A stretch of 13,333 bases of DNA from CALFER01 sp964472395 (lineage in GTDB: Bacteria > CSSED10-310 > CALFER01). Where the stretch lies: the NCBI GenBank assembly GCA_964472395.1, contig CAYYMM010000117.1:1-13333 (forward strand), in the 5' to 3' direction. The translations under genes and the position numbers were made by a program. Shown piece after piece: positions 1-7,147 of the stretch (position 1 is its first letter; every line of letters starts with the position of its first letter). The notes below the pieces were generated by a model, which searched no databases, was not told the origin of the DNA, and saw only the letters and a list, made by a program, of their open reading frames with translations.

Positions 1-7
1 CCAAGGC

Positions 8-1849
8 GTGACGCAAATTGCCATGGATGTCTACCGGTACGGCATCTTTTGGATGCGGGGGCAGGCAGCGGGGGGAGAAGGAAGTGGGGGGGGCGGCGGG
101 GGCGGCGGTTATGGGAGTGGCGGAGTGGGGGCGGGGTTGGCGGTTGATGGCGGGGGGGCTGTTCCCGGTGGTGGTCCGGTCGGTGGTGGTGGAGGTGGCG
201 GGTTGCCCGGAGGAAGCGGAGGCGGCGTTCCGGGCGGCAGACCGGGCATCCCCGGAATGCCTCAGCGCAGGCCCATGCATGCCGAACTCATGTTGTTGAG
301 CGAGATTGTCGCGAGAGTCGGGAACAACGAGGAACTGACGGGGATCACGATCGAAGAGATCGGTTCGCTGTTTAAGAAAATCCTGGGCGGTGATGTCGAT
401 CGTGGCCCCGAACTCAAGCGATCGCTCGCGGAACTAATCGTCTCGCTCGACCCGGATTTTCTCGAACGCGCCATCATCGAACAGCCCGAGGTCCGCGAAC
501 GGCTCTCGTGGACGGTCAGCCGGAAGATTCTCAATAAAGCGCTGCTCGATCTGAAGTCCACGACACTCAAGACGAAGCTGAGTGCGCTCGAGATCATCGC
601 ACAGATCGGCGAACTCGCCATCGTCCGCAACAAATACTCCAGCGTGACTCAGATTCTGGACACGCTCACGCAATCTTTCTTCGAGGAATCGCGTGATCAC
701 GACATACTGTTTCATTATGCGCATGCCTTGAGTGCGATGGCGTCGCGGTTGATTCTGAGCAAGAACTTCAAGATGGCCCGGAGCGTGCTGGTCAATTTCA
801 GTCATGAGCAGGAACGGGTCCGGACCCTCCCGCTGACGCGCGATCGTGAACAGCGTCTCGCGATCATCCGGAATTTTTACCAGCGTGTGTCGGATCCGGA
901 GACGATCAAGGTTCTGGTGCGGCAGCTCGAGGCTCGCGATCGATCCGTGACTGAAATGGCGCTTGAACTCCTGCGCCTGATCGCGAGCGAAGAGGTGGTC
1001 ACGCAGTTGTTGAAGGTATTCGAGAGCGGGTCGCGGCGTGAGCGGAGCCGGGCGTATCAGACCCTGGTCGGGATGCCGTCGATCTCCGGTGAATCACTCG
1101 CCTGGCTGCTCAGCAGTCTTAGGGACAAAGAAATTTTCCCGCGTCGGGAGGACAACCCGGAGCAATTGCTCGATGAATCCTGGTATCGTGCCCGGAATGC
1201 CCTGGGTGTTTTGGCCGAGGTGTGGCATCACGATGCGGAGCATGTGTTCATCGACGCGGCGTCGGATCCGGACCCCCGGATTCGCAAGGAAGTGATCAAT
1301 GTGTTGAAGAACGCCAAGCGGATGATCGTCGCGGACATTGCCCGGGATCTGTTGCGGGACACTCACGAGGATGTGAGAAGTCTCGCCGTGCTGGCACTCA
1401 GGACCCACGAAGGCGACAGCGCGGTGGACGATCTGATCGAGATGTTCCGGATGGAACCGCGGTTGCGCGAGCAGATCATTGACACATTGTCCGGAATTCC
1501 GAGTCCGCACAGCCGTGATTTTTTCCTGGAGGCCCTGCGTCTTCGGAATCCCCTCCTTAAACGTATTTTTCTCGACAATCCGGCTCTCCATCATCAGGCC
1601 ATCCGGATGATCGCCCGATTCGGAGGTGAAGCCGAAATCATGGAACTCGGGAACTTCGTCCGCAGGTTGCGTAACCCCCTCACTTATCTGTTCCATTATC
1701 CGCTCACCTGGGTGATCCGGTCACGGGCGATCGTTCTGACCGTGCAGGATTCGATGCATCGGATTCGCGAGCATATCGTGGAGCCGGTGGTATCCGGATC
1801 GGAATCGAAAGAGCCGGAAATTACACTGAGTGTAAAAACGGGGGCCTGA
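8..1849 (+). CDS. HEAT-repeat protein with Gly-rich N-terminal region
   Basis: A 613-residue protein if it starts at the GTG at 8. The frame is still open to the left edge (the codons at 2-7 are not stops), so the true start may lie outside the window; ATG codons at 23 and 53 are alternatives, and no clear ribosome binding site is visible. Residues ~20-88 are extremely Gly-rich with scattered Pro, ending in an Arg/Pro/Met stretch. The rest is almost entirely amphipathic helix pairs. At least two units near residues 419-470 read like HEAT repeats: D-P-D-P-R-I-R-K-E, then H-E-D-V-R-S-L-A-V-L-A-L. HEAT solenoids are protein-binding scaffolds, so a structural or adaptor role is the likely general function; no catalytic motif is seen. 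I see no clear signal peptide; a segment around residues 560-575 is moderately hydrophobic. The specific partner is unknown, and it need not belong to the glycan cluster. Confidence 0.85.
   Translation: MTQIAMDVYRYGIFWMRGQAAGGEGSGGGGGGGGYGSGGVGAGLAVDGGGAVPGGGPVGGGGGGGLPGGSGGGVPGGRPGIPGMPQRRPMHAELMLLSEIVARVGNNEELTGITIEEIGSLFKKILGGDVDRGPELKRSLAELIVSLDPDFLERAIIEQPEVRERLSWTVSRKILNKALLDLKSTTLKTKLSALEIIAQIGELAIVRNKYSSVTQILDTLTQSFFEESRDHDILFHYAHALSAMASRLILSKNFKMARSVLVNFSHEQERVRTLPLTRDREQRLAIIRNFYQRVSDPETIKVLVRQLEARDRSVTEMALELLRLIASEEVVTQLLKVFESGSRRERSRAYQTLVGMPSISGESLAWLLSSLRDKEIFPRREDNPEQLLDESWYRARNALGVLAEVWHHDAEHVFIDAASDPDPRIRKEVINVLKNAKRMIVADIARDLLRDTHEDVRSLAVLALRTHEGDSAVDDLIEMFRMEPRLREQIIDTLSGIPSPHSRDFFLEALRLRNPLLKRIFLDNPALHHQAIRMIARFGGEAEIMELGNFVRRLRNPLTYLFHYPLTWVIRSRAIVLTVQDSMHRIREHIVEPVVSGSESKEPEITLSVKTGA
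62..290 (+). repeat. G-run-rich low-complexity tract encoding poly-Gly
   Basis: The coding strand contains closely spaced G runs at 70-75 (6), 86-93 (8), 98-102 (5), 113-115 (3), 127-131 (5), 133-136 (4) and 152-158 (7), followed by many GGT/GGC/GGA codons to about 240. It encodes the Gly-rich segment of the HEAT protein. This density of G runs could form G-quadruplexes on the non-template strand and mRNA. It is also prone to slippage and sequencing error, so the exact run lengths are less certain than elsewhere. Confidence 0.7.
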
Positions 1850-1948
1850 ATGTGCGGATCCGCGGAGATGGTGTCAAAATAATCATTACAATACAATAAG
1901 ATATCCGATGGTAGTGCACTGGCATGCGGATTGCTCTTTTTCGGGATT

Positions 1949-1956
1949 GAGGAGGG
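1949..1956 (+). promoter_or_regulatory. Ribosome binding site of the Hint-domain gene
   Basis: GAGGAGGG lies 7 nt before the ATG at 1964. It decides that start over an upstream in-frame TTG at 1931. An out-of-frame ATG at 1959 is too close to use it. Confidence 0.75.
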
Positions 1957-1963
1957 TCATGCC

Positions 1964-3394
1964 ATGACTCGCACTGCATTTTTTATCCTGAGTATCTGGA
2001 TTGTTCTGCCGATGTGTCTTGCTGCGCCGGGACCGGAATTTGCGTTGTACCCGACACCGCATACTCCGACGCCGTACCCGACATTCACGCCGACACCTTC
2101 GCCGACGTTTTCGGGTTGGTGTTTTCTTGCGGGAACACGAGTGGATGGGCCGGACGGAGCGCTTCCCATCGAAACGCTGTCGATCGGCGATCGGGTGATG
2201 GCGGTTGATCCCTTCACCGGGGAGCGTTTTATTGCGCCCGTGTCGGGGATCTGGATCAAAACCGACCCGGGGTATCTCGATGTGCATACCGATGATGGCG
2301 GATCGATCCGGACGACGGCATCACATCCGTTTTTCGACCCGACTCAGGGGGAATTCCGTGAAATCGGTCGATTCGAGCCGGGAGACGAATTGCTCGTGTC
2401 GGATCCGTCGGGGATTCATGCGGTTGCGATCGAGGCCATCGTGGCGCATGAAGGTCCGGTCGTCGTGTATCATCTGACGGTCGATCATCCGCTGCACACG
2501 TTTGTCGCGAACGGTTTTGTGGTGCATAACAAGACCCCGACCGTTTCGCCGCCGCCGCCGACGTATACCCGCACGCCGACTCCCAGTAGAACGCCGACGA
2601 GGACTCCGACAGCGACCTGCCCGCCGTGTGCGCCGTTCATTCACAATGCGGTTGAGGTGTTCGACGATACTGCCGGGGAATGCTCGGACGGCGACGGAAA
2701 GCCGGATGCCGGAGAAACCGTGCGGATGGTGGTATCCGTTCAGAAAACGATGCCGGAGTGTGACATCTACGGATGTTCGCTCGATGTGGAATCCGACCAT
2801 CCCGGGGTGTCGATCAGTCCGGCTCATGTCGATCTGGATTGCGCGACTCTTCCGGATTCGGCTTTTATGTTGTCGATCGGTCCCGATGTGGCGTGTGCGG
2901 ATGTGGTCACGATACTGATCCGGAGCACGACATCCTATTGCGGTTCGCCTCTGCGTTATGAAAAAGAGTACGAGTATACATTGGAGATTGATGGTGACGG
3001 AGCGCAGCAGGGGTGTGACGCGATGCCCTGTGAGTCGGATCGGATCGAGCTGGCCATGCAGGATACGTCGCTGATGGCTGGAGATCTGTTTCGGTTGACG
3101 TATCGGATATTCAATATGGGGTCTGCCGATACGACATACGATGTGTGGATCCTGCTCGGGATCGGCGGAGAGTATTGGTTTTACCCTGCGTGGATGCATA
3201 TGTCGGAGGGGTTGGATTACGAGGCGGGTGTCGGGATTGATGCGGGGTCATCAGTCACGAAAACCGTATTGGAGTTCGAGTGGCCGACGGGAGTCGGATC
3301 GATCGAAGGGGCACAGTTCATCGGGGCGATCTGTGTGCCGGGGACATATCAGGTCGTCACCGGGTTGGTGGTTATTGATTGGGGGAGTTACTAG
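1964..3394 (+). CDS. Secreted Thr/Pro-linker protein with internal Hint (intein-like) domain
   Basis: A 476-residue protein starting at the ATG 7 nt after GAGGAGGG. Residues 1-21 form a signal peptide (hydrophobic 5-19, probable cleavage near C-L-A-A). Residues 30-49 are a Thr/Pro linker. Residues 53-189 are a Hint domain: C53-F-L-A-G-T-x-V at the start, T118-A-S-H121-P block B, and V-V-H188-N189 at the end, with no room for a homing endonuclease. The next residue is Lys190, not Cys/Ser/Thr. Residues 191-218 resume the Thr/Pro linker. From 219 there are two Cys-containing, probably beta-rich regions; the first holds a D-G-D-G-K-P-D-A-G-E loop resembling Asp-rich, Ca-binding-like loops. Hint domains autocatalyse an N-S acyl shift and Asn cyclisation, so self-cleavage of this exported protein is plausible. 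The substrate-facing role is unknown. A 111-bp gap separates it from the next gene. Confidence 0.9.
   Translation: MTRTAFFILSIWIVLPMCLAAPGPEFALYPTPHTPTPYPTFTPTPSPTFSGWCFLAGTRVDGPDGALPIETLSIGDRVMAVDPFTGERFIAPVSGIWIKTDPGYLDVHTDDGGSIRTTASHPFFDPTQGEFREIGRFEPGDELLVSDPSGIHAVAIEAIVAHEGPVVVYHLTVDHPLHTFVANGFVVHNKTPTVSPPPPTYTRTPTPSRTPTRTPTATCPPCAPFIHNAVEVFDDTAGECSDGDGKPDAGETVRMVVSVQKTMPECDIYGCSLDVESDHPGVSISPAHVDLDCATLPDSAFMLSIGPDVACADVVTILIRSTTSYCGSPLRYEKEYEYTLEIDGDGAQQGCDAMPCESDRIELAMQDTSLMAGDLFRLTYRIFNMGSADTTYDVWILLGIGGEYWFYPAWMHMSEGLDYEAGVGIDAGSSVTKTVLEFEWPTGVGSIEGAQFIGAICVPGTYQVVTGLVVIDWGSY
2051..2110 (+). repeat. Thr/Pro-rich linker, N-terminal half
   Basis: Encodes residues 30-49 of the Hint protein, an alternation of T-P and Y/F-P-T. 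It is an extended, probably surface-exposed spacer between the signal peptide and the Hint domain. The related CCGACN-type codon blocks are imperfect at DNA level, so this is a protein low-complexity repeat. Confidence 0.7.
2120..2530 (+). other. Hint (hedgehog/intein) domain coding segment
   Basis: Encodes 137 residues from Cys53 (TGT at 2120-2122) to Asn189 (AAC at 2528-2530). The catalytic set for inteins and bacterial intein-like domains is present: N-terminal Cys, block B T-x-x-H, and C-terminal His-Asn. The size fits a mini-intein or bacterial intein-like fold without endonuclease. The residue after Asn is Lys (AAG at 2531-2533), so canonical splicing through a +1 nucleophile is not expected, while N- and C-terminal cleavage remain possible. 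Confidence 0.85.
2531..2617 (+). repeat. Thr/Pro-rich linker, C-terminal half
   Basis: Encodes residues 190-218 of the Hint protein: a P-P-P-P stretch, then repeated R-T-P-T/T-P-S units. It continues the composition of the linker before the Hint domain, as if one spacer had been interrupted. Confidence 0.7.
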
Positions 3395-3426
3395 ACGGAA
3401 CGATCTGCAATAGAATGAAGCCCGGA

Positions 3427-3452
3427 TTGACATTTTATGATTCAAGTATAGA
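3427..3452 (+). promoter_or_regulatory. Possible promoter before the + strand glycosyltransferases
   Basis: TTGACA at 3427-3432 matches the sigma70 -35 consensus exactly, and TATAGA at 3447-3452 could be the -10. The 14-nt spacer is short for sigma70, so this is tentative. It lies in the 111-bp gap after the Hint gene, which otherwise holds no recognisable element and no convincing terminator. Confidence 0.3.
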
Positions 3453-3490
3453 CTTCACATTCGTATGTTTGATTCGAGTTCCTGTGCAAT

Positions 3491-3497
3491 AAGAAGG
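3491..3497 (+). promoter_or_regulatory. Ribosome binding site for TTG-started GT2
   Basis: AAGAAGG lies 8 nt before the TTG at 3506. This spacing supports the TTG over the in-frame ATG at 3527, which has no good Shine-Dalgarno sequence. Confidence 0.55.
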
Positions 3498-3505
3498 GGC
3501 CATAC

Positions 3506-4417
3506 TTGAACAGAGAAAACCGTCAGATGCTCAATTCTAAAGAAAATTGGGTGGTTTCAGGTATCATCCCCTGCTTCAATGGCGAATCTTTCATCGGCGA
3601 AGCGATTCGAAGATTGCTCAATCAGACTCGGCCACTGGATGAGTTGATCGTCATCGACGATGGCTCAAAGGATAACAGTCTGTCGATCATCCGGTCCTTT
3701 CCCGAAGTCAGATTGATTCAACACGACACGAATCTCGGGTTGCCGACAGGGAGAAACAACGCCTGGAAAGCGGCTCGAGGCGATATCATCATATATGTCG
3801 ATGTCGACGCGTATGCCGCACCGGATTATGTCGAGAACATTCTGAAGGAGTATGATGACGACAAGGTTGGTGGGGTCGGCGGTGCCGGGTATGAAGCGCA
3901 TGCATCCCCTGCGCCGAATCGCTGGAGGCAGCTCTTCCTCAGTCAGAACTACGGCGATAAACCGAAAGACGACGTTATATTCCTGTTCGGGATAGGAGCG
4001 TCATTCAGGAGGAGTGTTCTGGAGGAAGTCGGTGGTTTTGATCCGATCTTCACCACGAACGGAGAAGATGTCGATATCTGCATCCGGATCCGAAAATTGG
4101 GGTACCGATTGAAATACGCTCCCTCAGCTACATTGCTGCATCATCGCAATGATAGCTGGCGTTCATTGCGAGCCATGATCTACAGATGGTGGTTCTGGGG
4201 GCATGTGGCTCATATGAAGAATCAGGTTCCGGGGTATCTGATGGAGCATATCAAGATCACGCTTCGAATGATGAGATACATAACGATTTACGCGATCCGG
4301 CATATGAAGCCGCGACTGATGGTCCTGAATCTCCTCTTTTTCTATGAGGCTCTGCGGGCGATCTTGATGGCCAGGGTCCGCGGACTGCGCGCTTTGGAAA
4401 AGAGGCGAACGGTATGA
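3506..4417 (+). CDS. Family 2 glycosyltransferase (GT-A fold)
   Basis: A 303-residue predicted inverting glycosyltransferase that transfers a sugar from a nucleotide-sugar in glycan assembly. The N-terminal GT2 pattern is I-I-P-C-F-N (20-25), I-V-I-D-D-G-S (48-54), metal-binding D99-V-D101, and G-E187-D188 with the following helix and G-Y-R (199-201). The remainder holds H-H (145 residues downstream of the D-D-G motif region) and a Trp-rich patch R-W-W-F-W, then a C-terminal hydrophobic stretch L-N-L-L-F-F-Y that may touch the membrane. It is probably cytoplasmic or peripherally membrane-bound. TTG start chosen from the AAGAAGG spacing. It overlaps the next gene by 4 bp (ATGA). It resembles the GT2 at 7161-8060 on the other strand in motif order and spacing, so the two look like paralogues. 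The acceptor and donor sugars cannot be read from the sequence. Confidence 0.9.
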   Translation: MNRENRQMLNSKENWVVSGIIPCFNGESFIGEAIRRLLNQTRPLDELIVIDDGSKDNSLSIIRSFPEVRLIQHDTNLGLPTGRNNAWKAARGDIIIYVDVDAYAAPDYVENILKEYDDDKVGGVGGAGYEAHASPAPNRWRQLFLSQNYGDKPKDDVIFLFGIGASFRRSVLEEVGGFDPIFTTNGEDVDICIRIRKLGYRLKYAPSATLLHHRNDSWRSLRAMIYRWWFWGHVAHMKNQVPGYLMEHIKITLRMMRYITIYAIRHMKPRLMVLNLLFFYEALRAILMARVRGLRALEKRRTV

Positions 4418-5925
4418 CTGGACCTTGCCGACTGAGTATTGTTATTCCGACGTATAATCGGTTGAAAAAACTGGAAAACTGCTTGAAATCGATTGACCGT
4501 CAGGGACTGCCGCGGGAGGCATTCGAAATTGTTATCGTCGACGACGGCTCAACGGATGATACTCCCGCTTTTCTCGAAGAACTCGTGAAGAGCCATCCGT
4601 CCGGAGTTAAGGTGCTACCGCAGAAGAATCGGGGACCGGCCGCTGCCCGGAATAATGGAATTTCGCATGCGCGCGGCGAGGTGATCTGGATCACAGGTGA
4701 TGATTATATTCTCGAAACGGATTGCCTCAGGCAGCATCTGAACTGGCAAGAAGAAAAGTATCCAGGCGAGAACACGGTTGTCTTTGGATATGCGACATGG
4801 CATCCCGACCTGGAGATCACGGATATCATGCACTGGGTCGAAAATGGGGGTCTTCAATTCTATTACCATAAGATTGAGCATGATACCGAAATATCGTTTT
4901 ACAATTTCATCACATGCAATATCTCGTTTAAGAAAAGCTTCTTCGAGAAACATGGTCCATTCGACGAAAATTATCTGTATGCAATGGGGGAAGATACCGA
5001 TCTGGGTATCCGATTTGCAAAAGGAGGCATGCAGTTCCGATATAATGCGCGTGCGATCGTGTATCATGATCATCCGATTACCGAAGAGGATTCCAAACGA
5101 CGAACGCTCTGTTGTGGGGAAACAATCGCTCTGCAGGAGCACCTCTGGCCGGGGTATTGGAAAAAGCCGTTTCCACCTTCGCGACACGAAATGCATCTTG
5201 CCCAACTTCTGATTGCTTGGGATGAACGCACCCGATATTGGTTTTCAAAATTGCCACAATCCCTCCGCCGACGATATCTCAAACCAATCTTTTCGGCTTA
5301 CGATTTTTTACTCTTGAATGATGGATTGCATATTGGTTTTGAGAATCAATTTCGACGGCATCTGGCCCTACCAACATCAGAATGTATCCTGATTTTCAGT
5401 CGATGCACTTTAGATTTTTTTTATCGTAAACTTGATACCGTGAAAAGGGACTATCCTGATCATTCTATTATTCTGGTTGACAGCCCATCTGTTGAAACAG
5501 AAGCCAAACTCGGACATCCGTTTATCAGCTGGTTTATCATGCAGCCGGATAATCGCCCGATCCAAAACAGGTGTGCGAGACAAATCAAACAACTACCTTG
5601 CACAACTGCGGTATTGATAGAAGAACGATTTGGATGTGATTGGCGAACAGCTTTCACATTGAGACGTCTGGGTATAAAAAAAGTTGTGATTTACAATCGG
5701 ATTCATGATCAGCTCGAACTCAGAGGACGAAGTTACTTTGAGTGCTTTTGTCGAAACTCACTTGGGCTCTCGACCATTATCCCATCCACGGTCATGAGCA
5801 TTATCAGAAGTATCTCTACTTTTTTCTGGACTATCCTGAAGTTAGGTGTTGATCTGATTCGATGGATTTTCAAAAAGATCTTTTACCGGTCGGATCTCCA
5901 AAAACAGGCAAATAGACCGAGTTGA
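4414..5925 (+). CDS. Family 2 glycosyltransferase with ~200-aa C-terminal extension and terminal hydrophobic helix
   Basis: A 503-residue protein translationally coupled to the preceding GT2 (ATGA overlap; AGAGG upstream). Residues 1-~250 are a GT2 domain: I-V-I-P-T-Y-N (9-15), V-D-D-G-S-T-D (42-48), G-P-A-A-A-R-N (74-80), G95-D96-D97 where most relatives have D-x-D, and G-E193-D194 followed by a helix. GT2 enzymes add sugars to lipid-linked acceptors. Residues ~321-455 have a Rossmann-like pattern (C-I-L-I-F-S-R, then I-I-L-V-D, V-L-I-E-E-R and K-V-V-I-Y-N), and ~465-490 form a hydrophobic/basic helix likely to associate with the membrane. The extension is much more AT-rich than the GT2 part (37% G+C for 5281-5460 against 57% for 4501-4560), suggesting a fusion or a recombination point inside the gene. 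Its 3' end overlaps the convergent GT4 gene by 56 bp. Confidence 0.88.
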   Translation: MTGPCRLSIVIPTYNRLKKLENCLKSIDRQGLPREAFEIVIVDDGSTDDTPAFLEELVKSHPSGVKVLPQKNRGPAAARNNGISHARGEVIWITGDDYILETDCLRQHLNWQEEKYPGENTVVFGYATWHPDLEITDIMHWVENGGLQFYYHKIEHDTEISFYNFITCNISFKKSFFEKHGPFDENYLYAMGEDTDLGIRFAKGGMQFRYNARAIVYHDHPITEEDSKRRTLCCGETIALQEHLWPGYWKKPFPPSRHEMHLAQLLIAWDERTRYWFSKLPQSLRRRYLKPIFSAYDFLLLNDGLHIGFENQFRRHLALPTSECILIFSRCTLDFFYRKLDTVKRDYPDHSIILVDSPSVETEAKLGHPFISWFIMQPDNRPIQNRCARQIKQLPCTTAVLIEERFGCDWRTAFTLRRLGIKKVVIYNRIHDQLELRGRSYFECFCRNSLGLSTIIPSTVMSIIRSISTFFWTILKLGVDLIRWIFKKIFYRSDLQKQANRPS

Positions 5926-7147
5926 TGATTCTTTCCCAAGAGTAATGCTCATCGAAACGCTTTTTTCCGTTTTGACCCATTTGTTTGCCTGTATCCTGGT
6001 GTTCGATGAGGAACTGCAGTTTCTCCGCCAAATCAACGATCGAGTTTGGTTCCACCAGAAAACCCGTATGACCATCTTCTACGATTTTTTGTAAACCTCC
6101 GACTCGACTGGCGACTACAGGTTTTGCACATGCCATGGCTTCGACCGCTACAATGCCAAATGCTTCTTCCCAAAACGAGGGAATGCAGACGATATCCGCC
6201 ATGGCTGTTGCCCTTGATAGCTCTGCTGTTGTCAGCCAGCCAATATTGCGAATAAAAGGGTCAGCAGGAACATACACGCTTTTCTTTGCTGTGATCCAAA
6301 GCTCAAACTTGACTCCCTGCTCATGTAATCGTTTGCACGCCGCATATGCCACTTGAAACCCCTTCACTGGATCTTCGATACGCCCCGAAAGTAAAATTAC
6401 AGGTTTGGCCTGGTTGTGGCTTACTGAAGGATCAGGAGAAAACAGGTGATTGACACCGGTGGCAGTAAAAACGATGTTGGGTTGAAACGGAGAAAAATAG
6501 CCATGCTGTCTATCGTTGTAAACCAAAATAGACTGTGCCCTTCGAATTGCCTTTTCAAAGGTTTTCAGAAACTCAGGTCGGTTCGCACGACTGAACCAAT
6601 ACTCGTGAAACAGGAAAAGATACCCCGTGCTGCACTTGAAAGGAGAGAGCACTTTAACCCAAGACCGAAGATAGTTATAATGGTATCGGCAACAACACTC
6701 GCACCACTTTTGATCTTTAAACACCGTATTTTCGCACGTTTCACTCAGTCGAGTGTCTACTAGGTTGTTGAGTGGGCAAAAAATCTCGTATGAGTAAGCT
6801 CTCCAGATTTGCGGATACTCAGCCAATGCTTCCGAAAGATAAGGTTTCAAAGAGTATCCATCTGTCAGAAAAACAATGTCAGGGTGATACTGAGAGATAC
6901 GCTTCCTGAACGCCCGGCCAACATTCCATGCGTTCAGCGAGAGACGATTAAAGGGAATCTTCTCATACTCAAATCCCGGATCCTGCAGGATTCTGCCTCG
7001 CGGGAAAAATGTCTCGAAATGCGGGACAAACATCCTGACTTCGTGTCCCATTTTCTGCAATCGAATCGCAACCTCACGGATGTCCACCATCGAACCACCG
7101 CTGGGGGGCCAATTGAATACAAGATCGACAATGGCTATTCGGGACAT
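5870..7147 (-). CDS. Family 4 glycosyltransferase (GT-B fold)
   Basis: A 425-residue predicted retaining glycosyltransferase. The N-terminal acceptor half has P-P-S-G-G-S-M (14-20). The C-terminal nucleotide-sugar half has G-R-I-E-D-P-V-K-G (255-263), I-P-S-F-W-E-E-A-F-G (322-331) with the E328-x7-E336 motif, and G-x-x-G-F-L-V (359-365). A Cys-rich insert lies at ~124-153 (C124, C138, C149, C151-C153). It may bind metal or form a local clasp; similar Cys-bearing loops occur in some GT4 proteins. This is the last gene of the leftward operon, starting 13 bp after the GT2 stop with only a weak Shine-Dalgarno, so reinitiation is likely. Its G+C is lower than its operon neighbours (44% for 6601-6780). 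The stop lies inside the convergent + strand gene. Confidence 0.92.
   Translation of the reverse strand: MSRIAIVDLVFNWPPSGGSMVDIREVAIRLQKMGHEVRMFVPHFETFFPRGRILQDPGFEYEKIPFNRLSLNAWNVGRAFRKRISQYHPDIVFLTDGYSLKPYLSEALAEYPQIWRAYSYEIFCPLNNLVDTRLSETCENTVFKDQKWCECCCRYHYNYLRSWVKVLSPFKCSTGYLFLFHEYWFSRANRPEFLKTFEKAIRRAQSILVYNDRQHGYFSPFQPNIVFTATGVNHLFSPDPSVSHNQAKPVILLSGRIEDPVKGFQVAYAACKRLHEQGVKFELWITAKKSVYVPADPFIRNIGWLTTAELSRATAMADIVCIPSFWEEAFGIVAVEAMACAKPVVASRVGGLQKIVEDGHTGFLVEPNSIVDLAEKLQFLIEHQDTGKQMGQNGKKRFDEHYSWERIINSVYLPVFGDPTGKRSF

Noticed and set aside
1094..1696. Antisense open frame (200 codons) opposite the HEAT gene
   Set aside because: No recognisable motif or ribosome binding site, and it lies wholly within a gene with clear helical repeats.
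1821..1835. Perfect dyad TTACACT-G-AGTGTAA considered as an operator or terminator
   Set aside because: It lies within the last codons of the HEAT gene, has no following T-run, and occurs once; it may be chance.
1854..1863. Palindrome GCGGATCCGC downstream of the HEAT gene considered as a terminator
   Set aside because: There is no loop and no T-run, and GGATCC-like words are common throughout this DNA.
1869..1897. Two TACAAT boxes before the Hint gene considered as a promoter
   Set aside because: No acceptable -35 element lies 16-18 nt upstream of either, so the match rests on one AT-rich hexamer.
2041..2110. CCGACN-like repeats considered as a CRISPR or DNA tandem repeat
   Set aside because: Units are irregular in length and sequence with no unique spacers; they are simply codons for Thr-Pro.
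2321..3199. Long antisense open frame (292 codons) opposite the Hint gene
   Set aside because: Its translation is Arg/His-rich with no domain pattern, as expected from a GC-rich gene read backwards; the + strand gene has a signal peptide, a Hint domain and a strong ribosome binding site.
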